Shown: positions 1-10,757 of the stretch, in pieces
Position numbering within the stretch: position 1 is the first letter of the stretch
How the letters are laid out: each line of letters opens with the position of its first letter
NCBI GenBank assembly: GCA_023525715.1
Contig: CM042014.1
Span: 20,500,063 to 20,564,062 of the forward strand
Direction: 5' to 3'
Length of the DNA: 64,000 nucleotides
Source: Cichorium intybus
Lineage: Eukaryota > Streptophyta > Magnoliopsida > Asterales > Asteraceae
The notes under the pieces: model-generated
Told to the model about the DNA's origin: nothing
The model's database searches: none
Seen by the model: the letters and a program-made list of their open reading frames with translations, nothing else
Program-made: the position numbers and the translations under genes

Positions 1-355
1 CAAAGACTCCTCCTCCATGTTATCGTCGTCCCCAATTGAACCTGAACACTGCTATTTGGAACCCTAATCAATGCTTTGAAGAGTTGAATTTCACATGGGT
101 GTGGCGTAATGGCAGCGTAAGCGATTGATTTTGAACCCTAATTTACCGTTGAAGGGGGTAATATCCACGTAATATGACACATAAGCAATAATATCCACGT
201 AATACAACGAAACCGGGTAAAACATGGAGATAACCGGTCATAATGGTCAGATGTGAACACCGTCAAGAAGTTGGATGGGTAAATGAGTACAAAAAATAAA
301 ATGTTACCCATATGTGAACACTCCGAAAAGATAGTTACCCATTTAAGTCATTTTC
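1..355. mobile_element. Right end of a Mutator-like TIR element (truncated by window)
   Basis: The stretch ends near 355 with AAGTCATTTTCCC. This is the inverted form of the first bases (GGGAAAATGA) of the foldback element at 37713-38126. Inside are repeats of GTTACCCAT and AATATCCACGTAATA. The left end lies outside the window, so neither TIR pairing nor target duplication can be tested. The call rests on terminal similarity alone. Confidence 0.35.
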
Positions 356-1519
356 CCTATCAATAACAGGTCCCTTGAAGAACTATGGAGAAAATAACAT
401 GCTCTTGAGGTTATAATTCTAATCTCGCGGTTTTCAAACTAAACAACTGTTTTGTTATTAAGGACATGTTCATTGAGTAATTTGAATGTTTCCTATGTTT
501 TTTTTAATATAATATTAGGAATTTAGGAATTGTATTTATGTGTAGTCACAAGACTCACAACCCACCACAAGAGGATAGTTAATAGCAAAACTTGTTGAAG
601 TATGGCCTTTATTTAAGGTTGTTGGCCTATATGCGTAAAAACCACCACATTTTGTCTTTTTGTTGGATATATTTTTATATTTTGACCAAAATATGGTTCG
701 ATAAAATCCGATTTAAATACTATATATATATTTTTTATTTTATAAAACCATTTATTTTCAAAAAAAAATCAAAAAGACCATTCATATATTCAAAAAGATC
801 AATTGCGACCACTATAACAAATAAAAGTCATGATTGTATGCCGCCAACTCGAAAAACTCGTTACCCCCCGTTGTATTCAAAATTTAGTTGATTCACTTGG
901 ACATCCTTTGCACTCACAACGTGGACGAAAAGCTGTACTTACGAAAAAAAATTCACATGTAGACAAGTTCATGTATAATTTTCACTGCAATGAAGTTTCA
1001 ATATTTGCTTCAAATATCAATATGAAACTTTTCACATAATATTTCGATGAAAATAATCATTAAAAGTCATAAAATAAAACGAATAGTGGTCACTATGAAA
1101 TTCTTTAAATGTATGAGTAGTTTTTATGAAACAAAAAAATATAGTGGTTAAACCGGAATTTTGACAACACTACAGTGGCTTTCATGCTATTAACCATATA
1201 TTGTTTAGTTAAAACCATTGTATTTTAAATAAAATCTCCACTGTGACCTCCTATTATCGAAGCAACACTTACCATATTAACGTAACTTTTTTTCCACTAA
1301 AGTTACTCAACTTTAACACAATTTTCTAATTTGACAGATAATAATAACTTTTGTATTTTTTTTTTCATTTTTTGTTGAAGGTAGCATTGTGTTGCATTTT
1401 TTTTTTTGTATTTTTGTATTTTTTTTTAAAATTAGAATTAAAAAAACTACAATGTGAGAATTTTTCTTATCAGGAACTAAATTTTTTAGTTGGGATAAAA
1501 ATGTCCAAGTGCAAAAATC
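356..1519. other. AT-rich spacer, no gene seen
   Basis: Only short, low-complexity open frames occur, several of them poly-T derived (around 1355-1430). No domain, RNA gene or repeat boundary could be recognised. Confidence 0.5.
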
Positions 1520-1730
1520 TTCACATCAAAACATTTTTAATAGCTGAGAGATTATATATAACCTCGTTAGCAAGAAGCTATCAAGAACAAAGAATTACAA
1601 AGGAATAATCATAAGCAGGTTTTGTAACCATGCTATCCAAGTACCAACTTTCTATTCACAATCACAGGCCAATAAAAAGAATGATCACCAATCAAATCAA
1701 CTAAATTATCTCTTGTAAAACATCTAGAAA
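1520..1730 (-). pseudogene. 3' end of decayed LINE ORF2
   Basis: Read on the minus strand, the segment resembles the last 40 or so residues of plant L1 ORF2: a degenerate W-L-D-W-L-x-N-P-like tail, then a 3' leader-like run. It is broken by stops. It continues the LINE fragment at 6844-7310 once the copia element at 1736-6838 is removed. The target duplication GACAA sits at the join (1731-1735 and 6839-6843). Confidence 0.55.
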
Positions 1731-1735
1731 GACAA

Positions 1736-2021
1736 TGTTGGCAAATTTCTGATTTGGAGTGCAGTCCAATATTATTATATTCATTCAACAATCAAAATTG
1801 GAGTGTAGTTCAAGATTAGTTTATTATATTCAATTAGAATTCAAAAGTGGAGTGCAATGCTTTGTTAGTATATATAGATGCAGTGAGGGTAGGATTGCAT
1901 CAAGAGAGTTTGTATTGGAGTTTTTGAGTTATTTTTCTTCAATAAAGTCTTGTGAGTTTGGCATAGATTGTGTATTCTGATTTCTGTTTTGATGTCCATT
2001 GTTGCTCTGTTTATCTCTTCA
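1736..2021 (+). repeat. 5' LTR of copia element
   Basis: It is 286 bp, starts TG and ends CA. A TATATATAGA stretch near 1869-1878 is a candidate TATA box for the genomic transcript. It contains a 73-codon frame that is repeated in the 3' LTR and is not a gene. Confidence 0.96.
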
Positions 2022-2023
2022 AT

Positions 2024-2035
2024 TGGTATCAGAGC
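2024..2035 (+). other. Primer binding site (tRNA-iMet)
   Basis: TGGTATCAGAGC lies two bases after the 5' LTR. This is the standard plant retrotransposon site complementary to the 3' end of initiator tRNA-Met. Confidence 0.95.
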
Positions 2036-2324
2036 TTGCAATTCCAATCGTGCAGCGGGAAGAACGATAATCGTTTTTCTGTGTAGCACCGTTTTATTAA
2101 TTGGAGTATTGTTTCCTGTTTTTGGAGGTCTGCAGTTCAATCGAAGCAGCACAAGTTGATCAGGAGCATCGGTCCAATAACAGCAATTGATTGGGTCCAA
2201 TTAAAGCAATCTTTGGTTTTAATTCTGCACGGTTATCAAGGAGGGAATTAATCAAAGGATTGTGAAACACGTTTTTCTTTTCTTCTAGCAAGAAAAGAAA
2301 CCAATCAGGTGTGTTCGCTTTTGA

Positions 2325-5300
2325 TTGCTCATGACAGGAGGTGAAGCGAATCTGCCCACAAAGGAGGCGCACTCGATCTCTTTTCAATTTCCGCAGTTGA
2401 CGCCATTGAACTATACGATATGGCACATGCGTATGAAAGTTTTACTAGGCATTCACGGCGTGTGGGACGTTGTTGATCCAGGTTCAACAGATGCAAAGAA
2501 AAATAACATCGTGATGGGATTGTTGTTTCAATCGATACCGGAAGATTTAATCTTGCAAATCGGGAATCTCACGACCGCAAAGGAGATGTGGGATGCAATC
2601 AAATCTCAGAACATGGGTGCGGATCGAGTGAAGGAAGCACGTTTGCAAACATTGACTTCGGAATTCGAGAGCTTGAAGATGAAAGATTCAAACACGATTG
2701 ATGAATTCTCTTCAAAACTATCGGGCATTGCGACCGTTTCAGCGACACTTGGAGGAACTATCTCGCAAGAGAAGCTAGTGAAGAAATTCCTTATGAGTCT
2801 TCCTAGTCGATTCATTCACATCGTGGCGGCACTCGAGCAAGTTTTGGATTTAAAAACCATTACTTTTGAAGATGTAGTTGGACGATTGAAAGCTTACGAG
2901 GAACGGACTAAAGAAACTAACAAAGCATCCGATTCTGGTGAAAAGCTACTTTATGCCAAAACAGAAAACTCGAATAGAAGCCAAGACTCAAATCGTGGGA
3001 GAGGGCGAGGACCGAGCCGAGGAGGACGGGGCCGTGGACGCGGTCGCGGTCGGGGTAACACCCAAAACCATGATCAAAGGGACTCGTCAAAGAACGGTAA
3101 CGATCAAAAACAAAAGGGCAAACATCATGAACAACGAGACCTATCAAATATTCAGTGTTACCGGTGTGATAAGTACGGACACTTTGCTTCGAGATGCCCG
3201 GAACGTAACAGGAATCATGAAGCAAATCTCAACGATGCCCAAGAGCAGGTCGATCACGAAGAAGGAACGTTTTTTATGATACAAGAGGAGACGGTCTTCC
3301 TCAATGAAGACAAATACGTTCCACCCAAAGTAGAGGCGAATCATGAAGACGATGATATGTGGTATCTCGACAATGGGGCAAGTAATCACATGACCGGGAA
3401 GTACTCGTATTTTTCGGAGATGAATGAACGGATAACCGGAAGAGTAAGATTTGGAGATGGCTCGTGTGTCCGAATTGAAGGAAAAGGGGCAATTTTGTTC
3501 GAAGGCAAAAACGGTGAGCAAAAGATAATGAAAGATATCTACTATATTCCCTCTCTTCGTAGCAATGTCATCAGTCTTGGCCAAACAACATTATCCGGTT
3601 GTGACATTAGAATGTATGGCGATTACTTGACATTGAAAGATCGAAACAGGAAGTTGCTAATGAAGGTTCCGCGTAGTGAAAATCGTCTTTATAAAACACG
3701 ACTTAAAGTCGGAAAACCCCAATGTTTGCAAGCAAAGATTGATGACGAGTCTTGGTTATGGCACGCACGACTAGGCCATATCAACTTTGGTGCGGTGAAT
3801 ATGATGCACAAGCTAACTAATGGAGTTCCGGTTTTGAAAAACCAAAAAGAAGTTTGTGAAATTTGCATGATAGGCAAACAAAATAAGCACACGTTCCCGA
3901 AGAAATCTAATTATAAGTCTAAAGATATCCTCGAGATGTTACACGGAGATATTTGTGGACCGATAGATCCTCCCACTCAAGCCGGTAATATTTATATTTT
4001 GATTTTAATTGATGACTTCTCAAGATACATGTGGTCATTTTTGTTGAAGCACAAAAATGATGCGGCAGATGTAATCAAGAGATTTAAAAAATCAATCGAA
4101 AACCGAACCGGTAAAAAGATTAAAACATTTCACACGGATAGAGGCGGAAAGTTTACTTCAAACGATTTTAATCGTTTTTGGAGCGAAGAAGGTGTTGCAA
4201 GAATGTTAACGGCTCCATACTCACCCCAACAAAACGGCATAGTAGAACGACGAAACCGGACGCTAATCGAGATGACGCGATGTCTTATGAAAGCTAAAAA
4301 TGTTCCAAATCAATTTTGGGGTGAAGCCGTTCGACATGCAACTTATATTATAAATCGTACCCCTACGCGAGCATTAGTAGAAGTCACGCCTTACGAAAAA
4401 CTCTATGGTCAAAAACCGAATCTTGAAGATCTAAAGGTGTTCGGATGCGTTGCGTATGAAAAAGTTGTTTCGAAACATCTAAAGAAACTTGACGATAGAT
4501 CGAGACCAATGGTTTATTTTGGGAAGGAACCGGGTTCAGGAGGTGCTCGTTTATTTAATCCGTATGAAAATAAAATTATTATAAGCAACAATGTAACTTA
4601 TGATGAAAAGTTATCATGGCAATGGAAAACGGAAATGGTAAATGGCACGAGAACTGTAGCAGAAGATAAAGAATATGAGTCTGGCACTTTCAAAATTGCT
4701 TGGGCCACTTGGATAAATCAGCCGCAAAGTGAGCGTCATCAGCCCAATACCCATGCTACCCCATCTCCGCAGGCTTATAATGATAGCCCACCAGCAGCGC
4801 CAAATCCACCGGCTGCACCAAGCCCAGCAGCAAACAGTCCAGCCTCGACTGGACCTGATCCAGACAGCAGCGATCACGAGTCTGACGGTAATAACGAGAT
4901 CGAAAATAACCAGGTACGTCGTTCTAGTCGTGTCTCCGTTTTACCGATTCGCCTCAACGATTATGAACTTGGCATGAACGAGTTAATGTTATCATTTGAC
5001 GAGGAACCAAGGAATGTTAATGAAGCCATTGTGAAACCCGAGTGGCTCAAGGCGATGAAAGACGAGATCGAATCAATCGAGAAGAATAAAACTTGGATCC
5101 TAGTACCTCTACCCAAGCATGCCAAAGCAATCGGTTTGAAGTGGTTATACAAAATCAAAAGAAATGCGGATGGAACGATCTCGAGGTACAAAGCGCGATT
5201 AGTTGCAAAAGGCTATGTACAAGAATATGGCATTGATTTTGATGAAGTTTTTGCGCCGGTAGCCCGACTCGAGACGATTCGACTATTGATCGCTCTCGCA

Positions 5301-6551
5301 GCCGGGAAGGGATGGAAAATTTACCACTTGGATGTAAAGACGGCCTTCTTACACGGTGAATTGAAAGAAGAAGTGTACGTACGACAACCCGAAGGCTTTG
5401 AGAAAAAAGGAGAAGAAGGAAAAGTGTACAAGCTCGTGAAAGCTTTATACGGTCTAAGGCAAGCACCGAGGGCGTGGAACATTAAACTTGATGGCATCTT
5501 ACGCGGAATGGGTTTTATACGATGTTCACAAGAAAATGCGGTGTACAAAAAGATGGCAAAAGGTGAATACATCATAGTGGCCGTTTATGTTGATGATTTA
5601 TTTGTAACCGGGACGTGCCATGAAATTACAAACCAATTCAAGAGTATGATGTCCGCAAAGATTGAAATATCGGACCTTGGATTATTAACTTATTATTTGG
5701 GGATTGAAGTTTCTCAACAAAATGGGTGCGTGGCAATTAAACAAGAAGGCTATGCAATGAAAATTTTAAAAGAAGCCGGAATGGAAGAATGCAATGCTAC
5801 TCAATGTCCAATGGAACCGGGACTAAAATTGTCAAAGGCCGAGAATGAACCTGAAGTTGAAGCCACTCACTATCGGAGAATAGTAGGATGTTTGCGCTAC
5901 CTCCTTCACACTCGTCCGGACTTATCTTACTCAGTCGGGGTGGTAAGTCGGTATATGCAAAGTCCGAGAGAATCTCATGCGCGCGCGATCAAGCAAATTC
6001 TTCGCTACCTTCGAGGTACAATTTCTCTTGGAATTAGATATGAGAGATGTGACAAATTAAAACTTCTGGGGTATAGCGACAGTAGTCATAATGTAGACGT
6101 GGATGATGGTCGGAGTACTACTGGTCATATCTTCTTTCTTGGTAAATCCCCTATCACGTGGTGTTCGCAGAAGCAAGATACCGTGGCTTTATCTTCATGT
6201 GAAGCCGAATTCATGGCAGCTACTTCGGCAGCATGTCAAGCAATTTGGCTAAGGGAATTGCTCGCGGAGGTGACCGGGTTAGAGAAGCAAAAGGTGTTGA
6301 TCCGTATAGACAACAAGTCGGCGATCGCGTTGTCTAAAAATCCGGTGTTTCACGGGAGGAGCAAACACATTCACACTCGTTTCCACTTCATACGAGAGCG
6401 TGTGGAAAACGAGCAAGTTGAAGTCGAACATGTGGCGGGAAATGAACAAGTGGCAGATCCTCTGACGAAAGCCTTAGCACGTGTAAGGTTTATGGAGATG
6501 AGATCGTTACTCGGTGTGCAGGAATTACCGTCTCAGAAATTTAGGGGGTGA
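2325..6551 (+). CDS. Copia gag-pol polyprotein, 1408 aa
   Basis: A single open frame encodes, in order: a UBN2-type gag; an Arg/Gly-rich run (about 222-240); a CCHC zinc knuckle (C278-C291); an aspartic protease with D349-N-G-A-S; a GAG-pre-integrase HxRLGH/CxxC segment; an integrase with D542 and later TDRGG and QQNGIVERRN; a Pro/Ala-rich linker; reverse transcriptase with YVDD at 1088-1091; and RNase H with SSCEAEF and HIHTRFHFIRE. This is the normal copia order, with integrase before reverse transcriptase. The stop TGA (6549-6551) ends one base before the 3' LTR, so the polypurine tract lies within the last codons. The first Met in frame (2325) is followed by a second-strand-safe gag; the next Met is only two codons later, so the exact start is uncertain. 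No frameshift is present. Antisense open frames in this span are shadows. Confidence 0.97.
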   Translation: MLMTGGEANLPTKEAHSISFQFPQLTPLNYTIWHMRMKVLLGIHGVWDVVDPGSTDAKKNNIVMGLLFQSIPEDLILQIGNLTTAKEMWDAIKSQNMGADRVKEARLQTLTSEFESLKMKDSNTIDEFSSKLSGIATVSATLGGTISQEKLVKKFLMSLPSRFIHIVAALEQVLDLKTITFEDVVGRLKAYEERTKETNKASDSGEKLLYAKTENSNRSQDSNRGRGRGPSRGGRGRGRGRGRGNTQNHDQRDSSKNGNDQKQKGKHHEQRDLSNIQCYRCDKYGHFASRCPERNRNHEANLNDAQEQVDHEEGTFFMIQEETVFLNEDKYVPPKVEANHEDDDMWYLDNGASNHMTGKYSYFSEMNERITGRVRFGDGSCVRIEGKGAILFEGKNGEQKIMKDIYYIPSLRSNVISLGQTTLSGCDIRMYGDYLTLKDRNRKLLMKVPRSENRLYKTRLKVGKPQCLQAKIDDESWLWHARLGHINFGAVNMMHKLTNGVPVLKNQKEVCEICMIGKQNKHTFPKKSNYKSKDILEMLHGDICGPIDPPTQAGNIYILILIDDFSRYMWSFLLKHKNDAADVIKRFKKSIENRTGKKIKTFHTDRGGKFTSNDFNRFWSEEGVARMLTAPYSPQQNGIVERRNRTLIEMTRCLMKAKNVPNQFWGEAVRHATYIINRTPTRALVEVTPYEKLYGQKPNLEDLKVFGCVAYEKVVSKHLKKLDDRSRPMVYFGKEPGSGGARLFNPYENKIIISNNVTYDEKLSWQWKTEMVNGTRTVAEDKEYESGTFKIAWATWINQPQSERHQPNTHATPSPQAYNDSPPAAPNPPAAPSPAANSPASTGPDPDSSDHESDGNNEIENNQVRRSSRVSVLPIRLNDYELGMNELMLSFDEEPRNVNEAIVKPEWLKAMKDEIESIEKNKTWILVPLPKHAKAIGLKWLYKIKRNADGTISRYKARLVAKGYVQEYGIDFDEVFAPVARLETIRLLIALAAGKGWKIYHLDVKTAFLHGELKEEVYVRQPEGFEKKGEEGKVYKLVKALYGLRQAPRAWNIKLDGILRGMGFIRCSQENAVYKKMAKGEYIIVAVYVDDLFVTGTCHEITNQFKSMMSAKIEISDLGLLTYYLGIEVSQQNGCVAIKQEGYAMKILKEAGMEECNATQCPMEPGLKLSKAENEPEVEATHYRRIVGCLRYLLHTRPDLSYSVGVVSRYMQSPRESHARAIKQILRYLRGTISLGIRYERCDKLKLLGYSDSSHNVDVDDGRSTTGHIFFLGKSPITWCSQKQDTVALSSCEAEFMAATSAACQAIWLRELLAEVTGLEKQKVLIRIDNKSAIALSKNPVFHGRSKHIHTRFHFIRERVENEQVEVEHVAGNEQVADPLTKALARVRFMEMRSLLGVQELPSQKFRG

Positions 6552-6552
6552 T
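6541..6552 (+). other. Polypurine tract of copia element
   Basis: AGGGGGTGA immediately precedes the 3' LTR and overlaps the gag-pol stop codon. It would prime plus-strand DNA synthesis. Confidence 0.8.
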
Positions 6553-6838
6553 TGTTGGCAAATTTCTGATTTGGAGTGCAGTCCAATATTATTATATTCA
6601 TTCAACAATCAAAATTGGAGTGTAGTTCAAGATTAGTTTATTATATTCAATTAGAATTCAAAAGTGGAGTGCAATGCTTTGTTAGTATATATAGATGCAG
6701 TGAGGGTAGGATTGCATCAAGAGAGTTTGTATTGGAGTTTTTGAGTTATTTTTCTTCAATAAAGTCTTGTGAGTTTGGCATAGATTGTGTATTCTGATTT
6801 CTGTTTTGATGTCCATTGTTGCTCTGTTTATCTCTTCA
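6553..6838 (+). repeat. 3' LTR of copia element
   Basis: It is 286 bp and identical to 1736-2021 by eye. It is followed directly by the GACAA target duplication at 6839-6843. Confidence 0.96.
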
Positions 6839-6843
6839 GACAA

Positions 6844-7310
6844 TACATTTTTTGCATCTCCGTATCATCTACCACATGGTCACAATGATCGCCTCTAAAG
6901 TTGTGCGTCTAGAACTCGATAAGTAAAATAAACTCATATAAGTAACCACTTCGACCACATTTTGAAACGAAGGACTACATAAATCACACCACTTTCTTAT
7001 GAAATCCCATAAGGCCAAGATTACATCATAAGTAATAAATAGGTGGGAAAGATCTTATGTAAGTGAGCCACAAATCGAACAAAGCACATAATAAACTTCA
7101 ATACCTCTATCTTCTAAGTTATCACAAATGGGAAGTTTATTCAAACCACACCTCATATAAAATATATTGACTTTTCTAGGCATGAATCTATTTCATCTTG
7201 TTAGAACTGTCATTTAGAAGCATGTCGTCATCAGTAATCTTTCTCGCTTCACTTGCCAAGAAAGTAACATCGCAACCTGCATCCCGTACCCAAGCACCAC
7301 GGTTAACCAA
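6844..7310 (-). pseudogene. Decayed LINE ORF2, zf-RVT region
   Basis: Minus-strand translation gives a degraded C-terminal LINE pattern: ASEARKITDDDML, then a PRKVNIF-like phrase, EDRGIEV, a CxxC pair, HLF and LWDFIRKW. This is the zf-RVT domain order of plant L1 ORF2. Stops and small indels are present. The frame runs on into 8055 onward when the solo LTR at 7316-8049 is removed, giving continuous WDGTRPLVNRGAWVRDAG. Confidence 0.75.
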
Positions 7311-7315
7311 GGGCC

Positions 7316-8049
7316 TGTTAGAAATTGGGGATAACGACGGCTTGGATCTCTGAAAATCGTGTTAGAATCACTTTCAAATCAAAGTATTTCGATGGTACAA
7401 TCGAATCTTTGATTGGATAGTATTCAGAGTGTTCTAGAACAAAGAAATATGTGAAAGATTATGTTTTTTCATCCAAAAACATCTGACCAAAATGGCTATA
7501 TAACCTGTCAAATAATGTCACTGGTCGCGTCACGCGGGTCGTGTGATTTCACACGGGTCGTATGTTCAGATTCAAACTGATTTGTCCCGCACACGGGTCG
7601 TGTAGATGTACACGGGTTGTGTACTTTCTCAGGTGCAAGCTGCTTTGGCACTCACACGGGTCGTGTGATGTCTGATCAGAAACTGTTTCCAATCTGCTTT
7701 GTGATCACACGGGTCGTGTAATCCCACACCGATCGTGTGACCACAAAAGATAGAAAATGAATTTTCTAATGCGTTTTTTATAAAGCAACATAGCATGCAT
7801 AAAAATTTCCAAGCTGAGCCAGGGGCTCTGCCCCTTGGACCCCGCCAGGGCTGCCGCCACTTGGACGTCGCTACCAGGGGCGCTGCCCCCGGACCCCGTT
7901 AAAGATAGTGTACCTTGAATCTTGATCAAACTCAAACAAGTGTGCACTCCACACATTCCTTACTTGTTTAATGTTTGTCAAGATCACAATTGGTCAACAA
8001 ATTAATCCATTACACTTAAATACATATTGCTAATATACAATTACCAACG
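7316..8049. mobile_element. Solo LTR inserted in LINE remnant (734 bp)
   Basis: It begins TGTTAGAA after GGGCC and ends CAACG just before a second GGGCC (8050-8054), giving a 5-bp target duplication; the final CA appears mutated to CG. Removing it restores the LINE reading frame on both sides, which is independent support. Inside are seven copies of a short palindrome of the form ACACGGGTCGTGT (7530-7745) and a GC-rich block of three related units (7818-7905). Confidence 0.75.
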
Positions 8050-8054
8050 GGGCC

Positions 8055-9800
8055 TTGTTCCATCCCACCTATAATGTCATGTCCCCACTTCCATCTCCAA
8101 TTGTTCCCTTCCGTCTATAGTTCATAATACAATCTTTCTCCATCTCCAAAATATAAAGTCGAGGAAACCTCATCATCAATGAGATGCTACCAATATAAAG
8201 GGCTTTCCAAAATAAAGTAGAAAAGACATCACCCACCATTTTTAATACAAGATCGATAAATAGTACCCATTTCATGGAGTTGATTAATCGTGCCAACAAT
8301 GTTACTCCACATAAAGCTTGATCTTCATTACAATCTTTTTAACACATAAAGCTTGATCTTCATTAAAAAATCGCCATTTCCACTTGTAATTAAAGCTTTG
8401 TTAAAAGCATCCAATGAGTCGATGTCTTAACCACCTTTTTCATTACTAAACAAAACAACATCCATTGACCCAATGAACTTTTTGACCATTGACATCACCT
8501 CCCTAAAAAAACGGCTCTACATGTTTCTAAATATTTATTAACAATATGGGACATACAAAAATAGACATGAAATAGATACCCTACATCAAGTGATGCCTAG
8601 CTTAGCTGGTTGATGCATCAAGGTTATATACCCATGTGGGTGGGAGGTCGTGAGTTCAACTCCGACTGACTCCATGTGGGGGATTTTCCCGGATTAGGTG
8701 GTAAAAGGGGGGAGGAAATGGAGGCGATTGGGGCCCGCCCGGGAACGGAATTACCCCTCTAACGTTCCAGAGTACTCATAATCGCCGGTTCAAAAAAAAA
8801 AAAATAGATACCCTACACTCACGGCTCTACATGTTTCTAAAACCACCCCCAAGAGGCCAAGATAAATAAATGGAAGTTTCGTAACTTTACAATCTATCAA
8901 CGAAGCAACTAATTGTCTAGGGACATTTTAAGGTAGCGCTCGGACACTGATTAATATACGCAAAAAAAAAAAAAAAACCAACCTCAAACAAATTGGATTT
9001 GTGCAAATTGATTTGAAGGCATGTATATAAAAAATATTTAAAATACTACTATCATACCATTTGCCTAAAAATATCATATCATCTGCATAGAATAAGTGAT
9101 GAGCTCGATCCCGGCTTCTCCCACTCTCGGCCCTTCGATATAACCCAATCGTCATTGCATCTTAGATAGCCTATGTAAACCTTTTATGGACAAAAATTAG
9201 GAACTAAGACAAGTGATCACACTATCTCAACCCAATCGTCTAATAAGGAACTCATTTGTCAGGCTACCGATAACGAAAAATCGAAGACCTCTTAAAAACC
9301 AAACAAGCTCGAATCCAAGTAGACCACTTCTACGAGAAACCCAAAAAACTCATAATTCGTTGGAGATAATCCCAAGAAAGCGTATCATATGCTTTTTCAA
9401 AATCGACTTTGAAAATTATAAGCTTTCTTTTTTTCGTTAATGCTGGTCTACAACTTCATTCACAATCATAGATACGTCCAAAATTTGTATGCCTTTAATA
9501 AACACAGACTGCTCCATACTAACCATTGAATTCGGTACTTTTGTCGATCTAAGAGCTAGAAATTTTGAAACAATATTGTACTGTTGCCTATAAGTGTAAT
9601 TGGATGGAAATCTTTTATATTAACAAGATTCAATACTTTTAGAATCAGTTAATGAGAATTGCAGCCAAATAGGATACTACAATCTAGGAAAATTTGCTGC
9701 ATAAAACAAAAAGCATATTGGTGTATCAACTCTCAATATCTTTTGACAAACAAAAAGGCATACCCATATAGGACTAGAGTTCTATCACAACCATAAGCTC
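8055..9800 (-). pseudogene. Decayed LINE ORF2, reverse transcriptase region
   Basis: Reading leftward on the minus strand one finds a weak F-I-S-L-I-P-K-like stretch (about 9640), EQSVFIKGIQILDVS (about 9500), KVDFEKAYDTLSWDYLQ (about 9400), HLFYADDMIFLGKW (about 9080) and FPRLYILEMEKDC (about 8150). These are the RT palm motifs and downstream region of a plant L1 in the right order. Frameshifts, stops and a SINE insertion break it. A 20-base duplication (8511 and 8821) flanks the SINE region. Confidence 0.8.
8586..8802 (+). mobile_element. tRNA-derived SINE, copy 1
   Basis: It is 217 bp, with an A-box-like TTAGCTGGTTGATGC and a B-box-like GTGAGTTCAACTCCGAC near the left end, a GGGGGATTTTCC core, and a run of 12 A at the right. 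It has a perfect 15-bp target duplication AATAGATACCCTACA (8571-8585 and 8803-8817). It is related along its length to the copy at 20629-20851. Confidence 0.88.
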
Positions 9801-10420
9801 ACACCGCCTCTCTAACGTATTCTAAAATGAGGTTACTTTCAATAAAAACCATAAAAATATTAATAACCGTGAGAATCAACCATTCAGAACATTAAACTAT
9901 GAATATTATAACATGGTTATTGTATTAAACTATGAATAATGTAACATATTTTTTTACAGTATTCACATACTAATACAGGAACCATGTTACAATATTCACA
10001 CTTTAATTATGGAACAAGTCGATTATCATGGTTCCCAATCCTTTTTGGGTTCTTATTTGAACCTTTCCATGTATACGAGATTCAAACACATAATACATTG
10101 TTAATGTTATATCTTTTTTGAGGTAATAGTTGCAAAAAATATTAATGGCAAAGAATGTTGTTCTGCCAAACCTGAATCATGCATTTATATAAAGGCAGCA
10201 ATTTAATTCGATTAAGAAAAGGTGGGAAAGTCATGATTGTTGAGAACAGGCGCGTTGATTGGTTTTGGAAAGAAACTACTGACATGTACATCCATTATAT
10301 ATGGATATTGTTTAGAGTCGAAGTGTTGCCTGCACCCCACAACGACGACCACCATTGACCCCGTCCGCTGACCAGCCAGTGGGGCCGCCATCGGTGGCTT
10401 TGCCTCTTAGACCTTCCCAG
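9801..10420. other. Spacer, no gene seen
   Basis: AT-rich to about 10310, then a short GC-richer run (10320-10420) with CCAGCC/GGGGCC phrases that leads into the tandem duplication. No coding signal was recognised. Confidence 0.4.
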
Positions 10421-10754
10421 CCTTGGAACCTTACCTGGGCAGTCCCCCAGACCCTTGTGATTCCAAGATCATTTTTGTTTATTTACACGTGCATCTCGTA
10501 TCTTCAAACTCGTATTATAGCTAAAAGTTAAACTCAGTTTATCTCGAGTTTAACCAGATTATACTAAGTGACACTGCAAACCTTGAAACCCTACCAGGGT
10601 AGTGTCCCCAGACCCCTCTGTGTTTCCAAGATCAATTTAGTTTATACGCGTTTGTACCCCGTATCTTAAAACTCGTATTATAGCTAAAGTGGAACTCAAT
10701 TTATCCGCAGTTCATCCAGATTATACTAGATTATACTAAATTACTTAATGACAC
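10421..10754. repeat. Diverged tandem duplication, two ~165-bp copies
   Basis: Copy 1 begins CCTTGGAACCTTACC at 10421 and copy 2 begins CCTTGAAACCCTACC at 10581. Both continue through CCCCAGACCC, TCCAAGATCA, ACTCGTATTATAGCTAAA and CCAGATTATACTA and end near GTGACAC/ATGACAC. The copies differ by substitutions and a small internal duplication of AGATTATACTA. Confidence 0.75.
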
Positions 10755-10757
10755 TAA

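Larger units (their letters stand above)
1736..6838 (+). mobile_element. Intact Ty1/copia LTR retrotransposon
   Basis: The element is 5103 bp long with two 286-bp LTRs that match at every position. Both begin TGTTGG and end CTTCA. The 5-bp target duplication GACAA flanks it exactly. A tRNA-iMet primer site follows the left LTR, a 1408-codon gag-pol frame is unbroken, and a G-rich polypurine tract abuts the right LTR. Identical LTRs and an open frame mean a recent insertion, and every visible part needed for autonomy is present. The host sequence is an older LINE remnant on the other strand. Confidence 0.97.

Noticed and set aside
1759..1980. 73-codon frame, repeated at 6576-6797
   Set aside because: It lies inside the two identical LTRs and has no protein-like motifs.
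2606..5575. Several antisense and alternative frames over the copia gag-pol
   Set aside because: Shadows of the 1408-codon polyprotein.
8600..8680. tRNA gene suggested by A and B boxes (also 20640-20710)
   Set aside because: No cloverleaf or anticodon stem; poly-A tail and target duplications show SINE copies.
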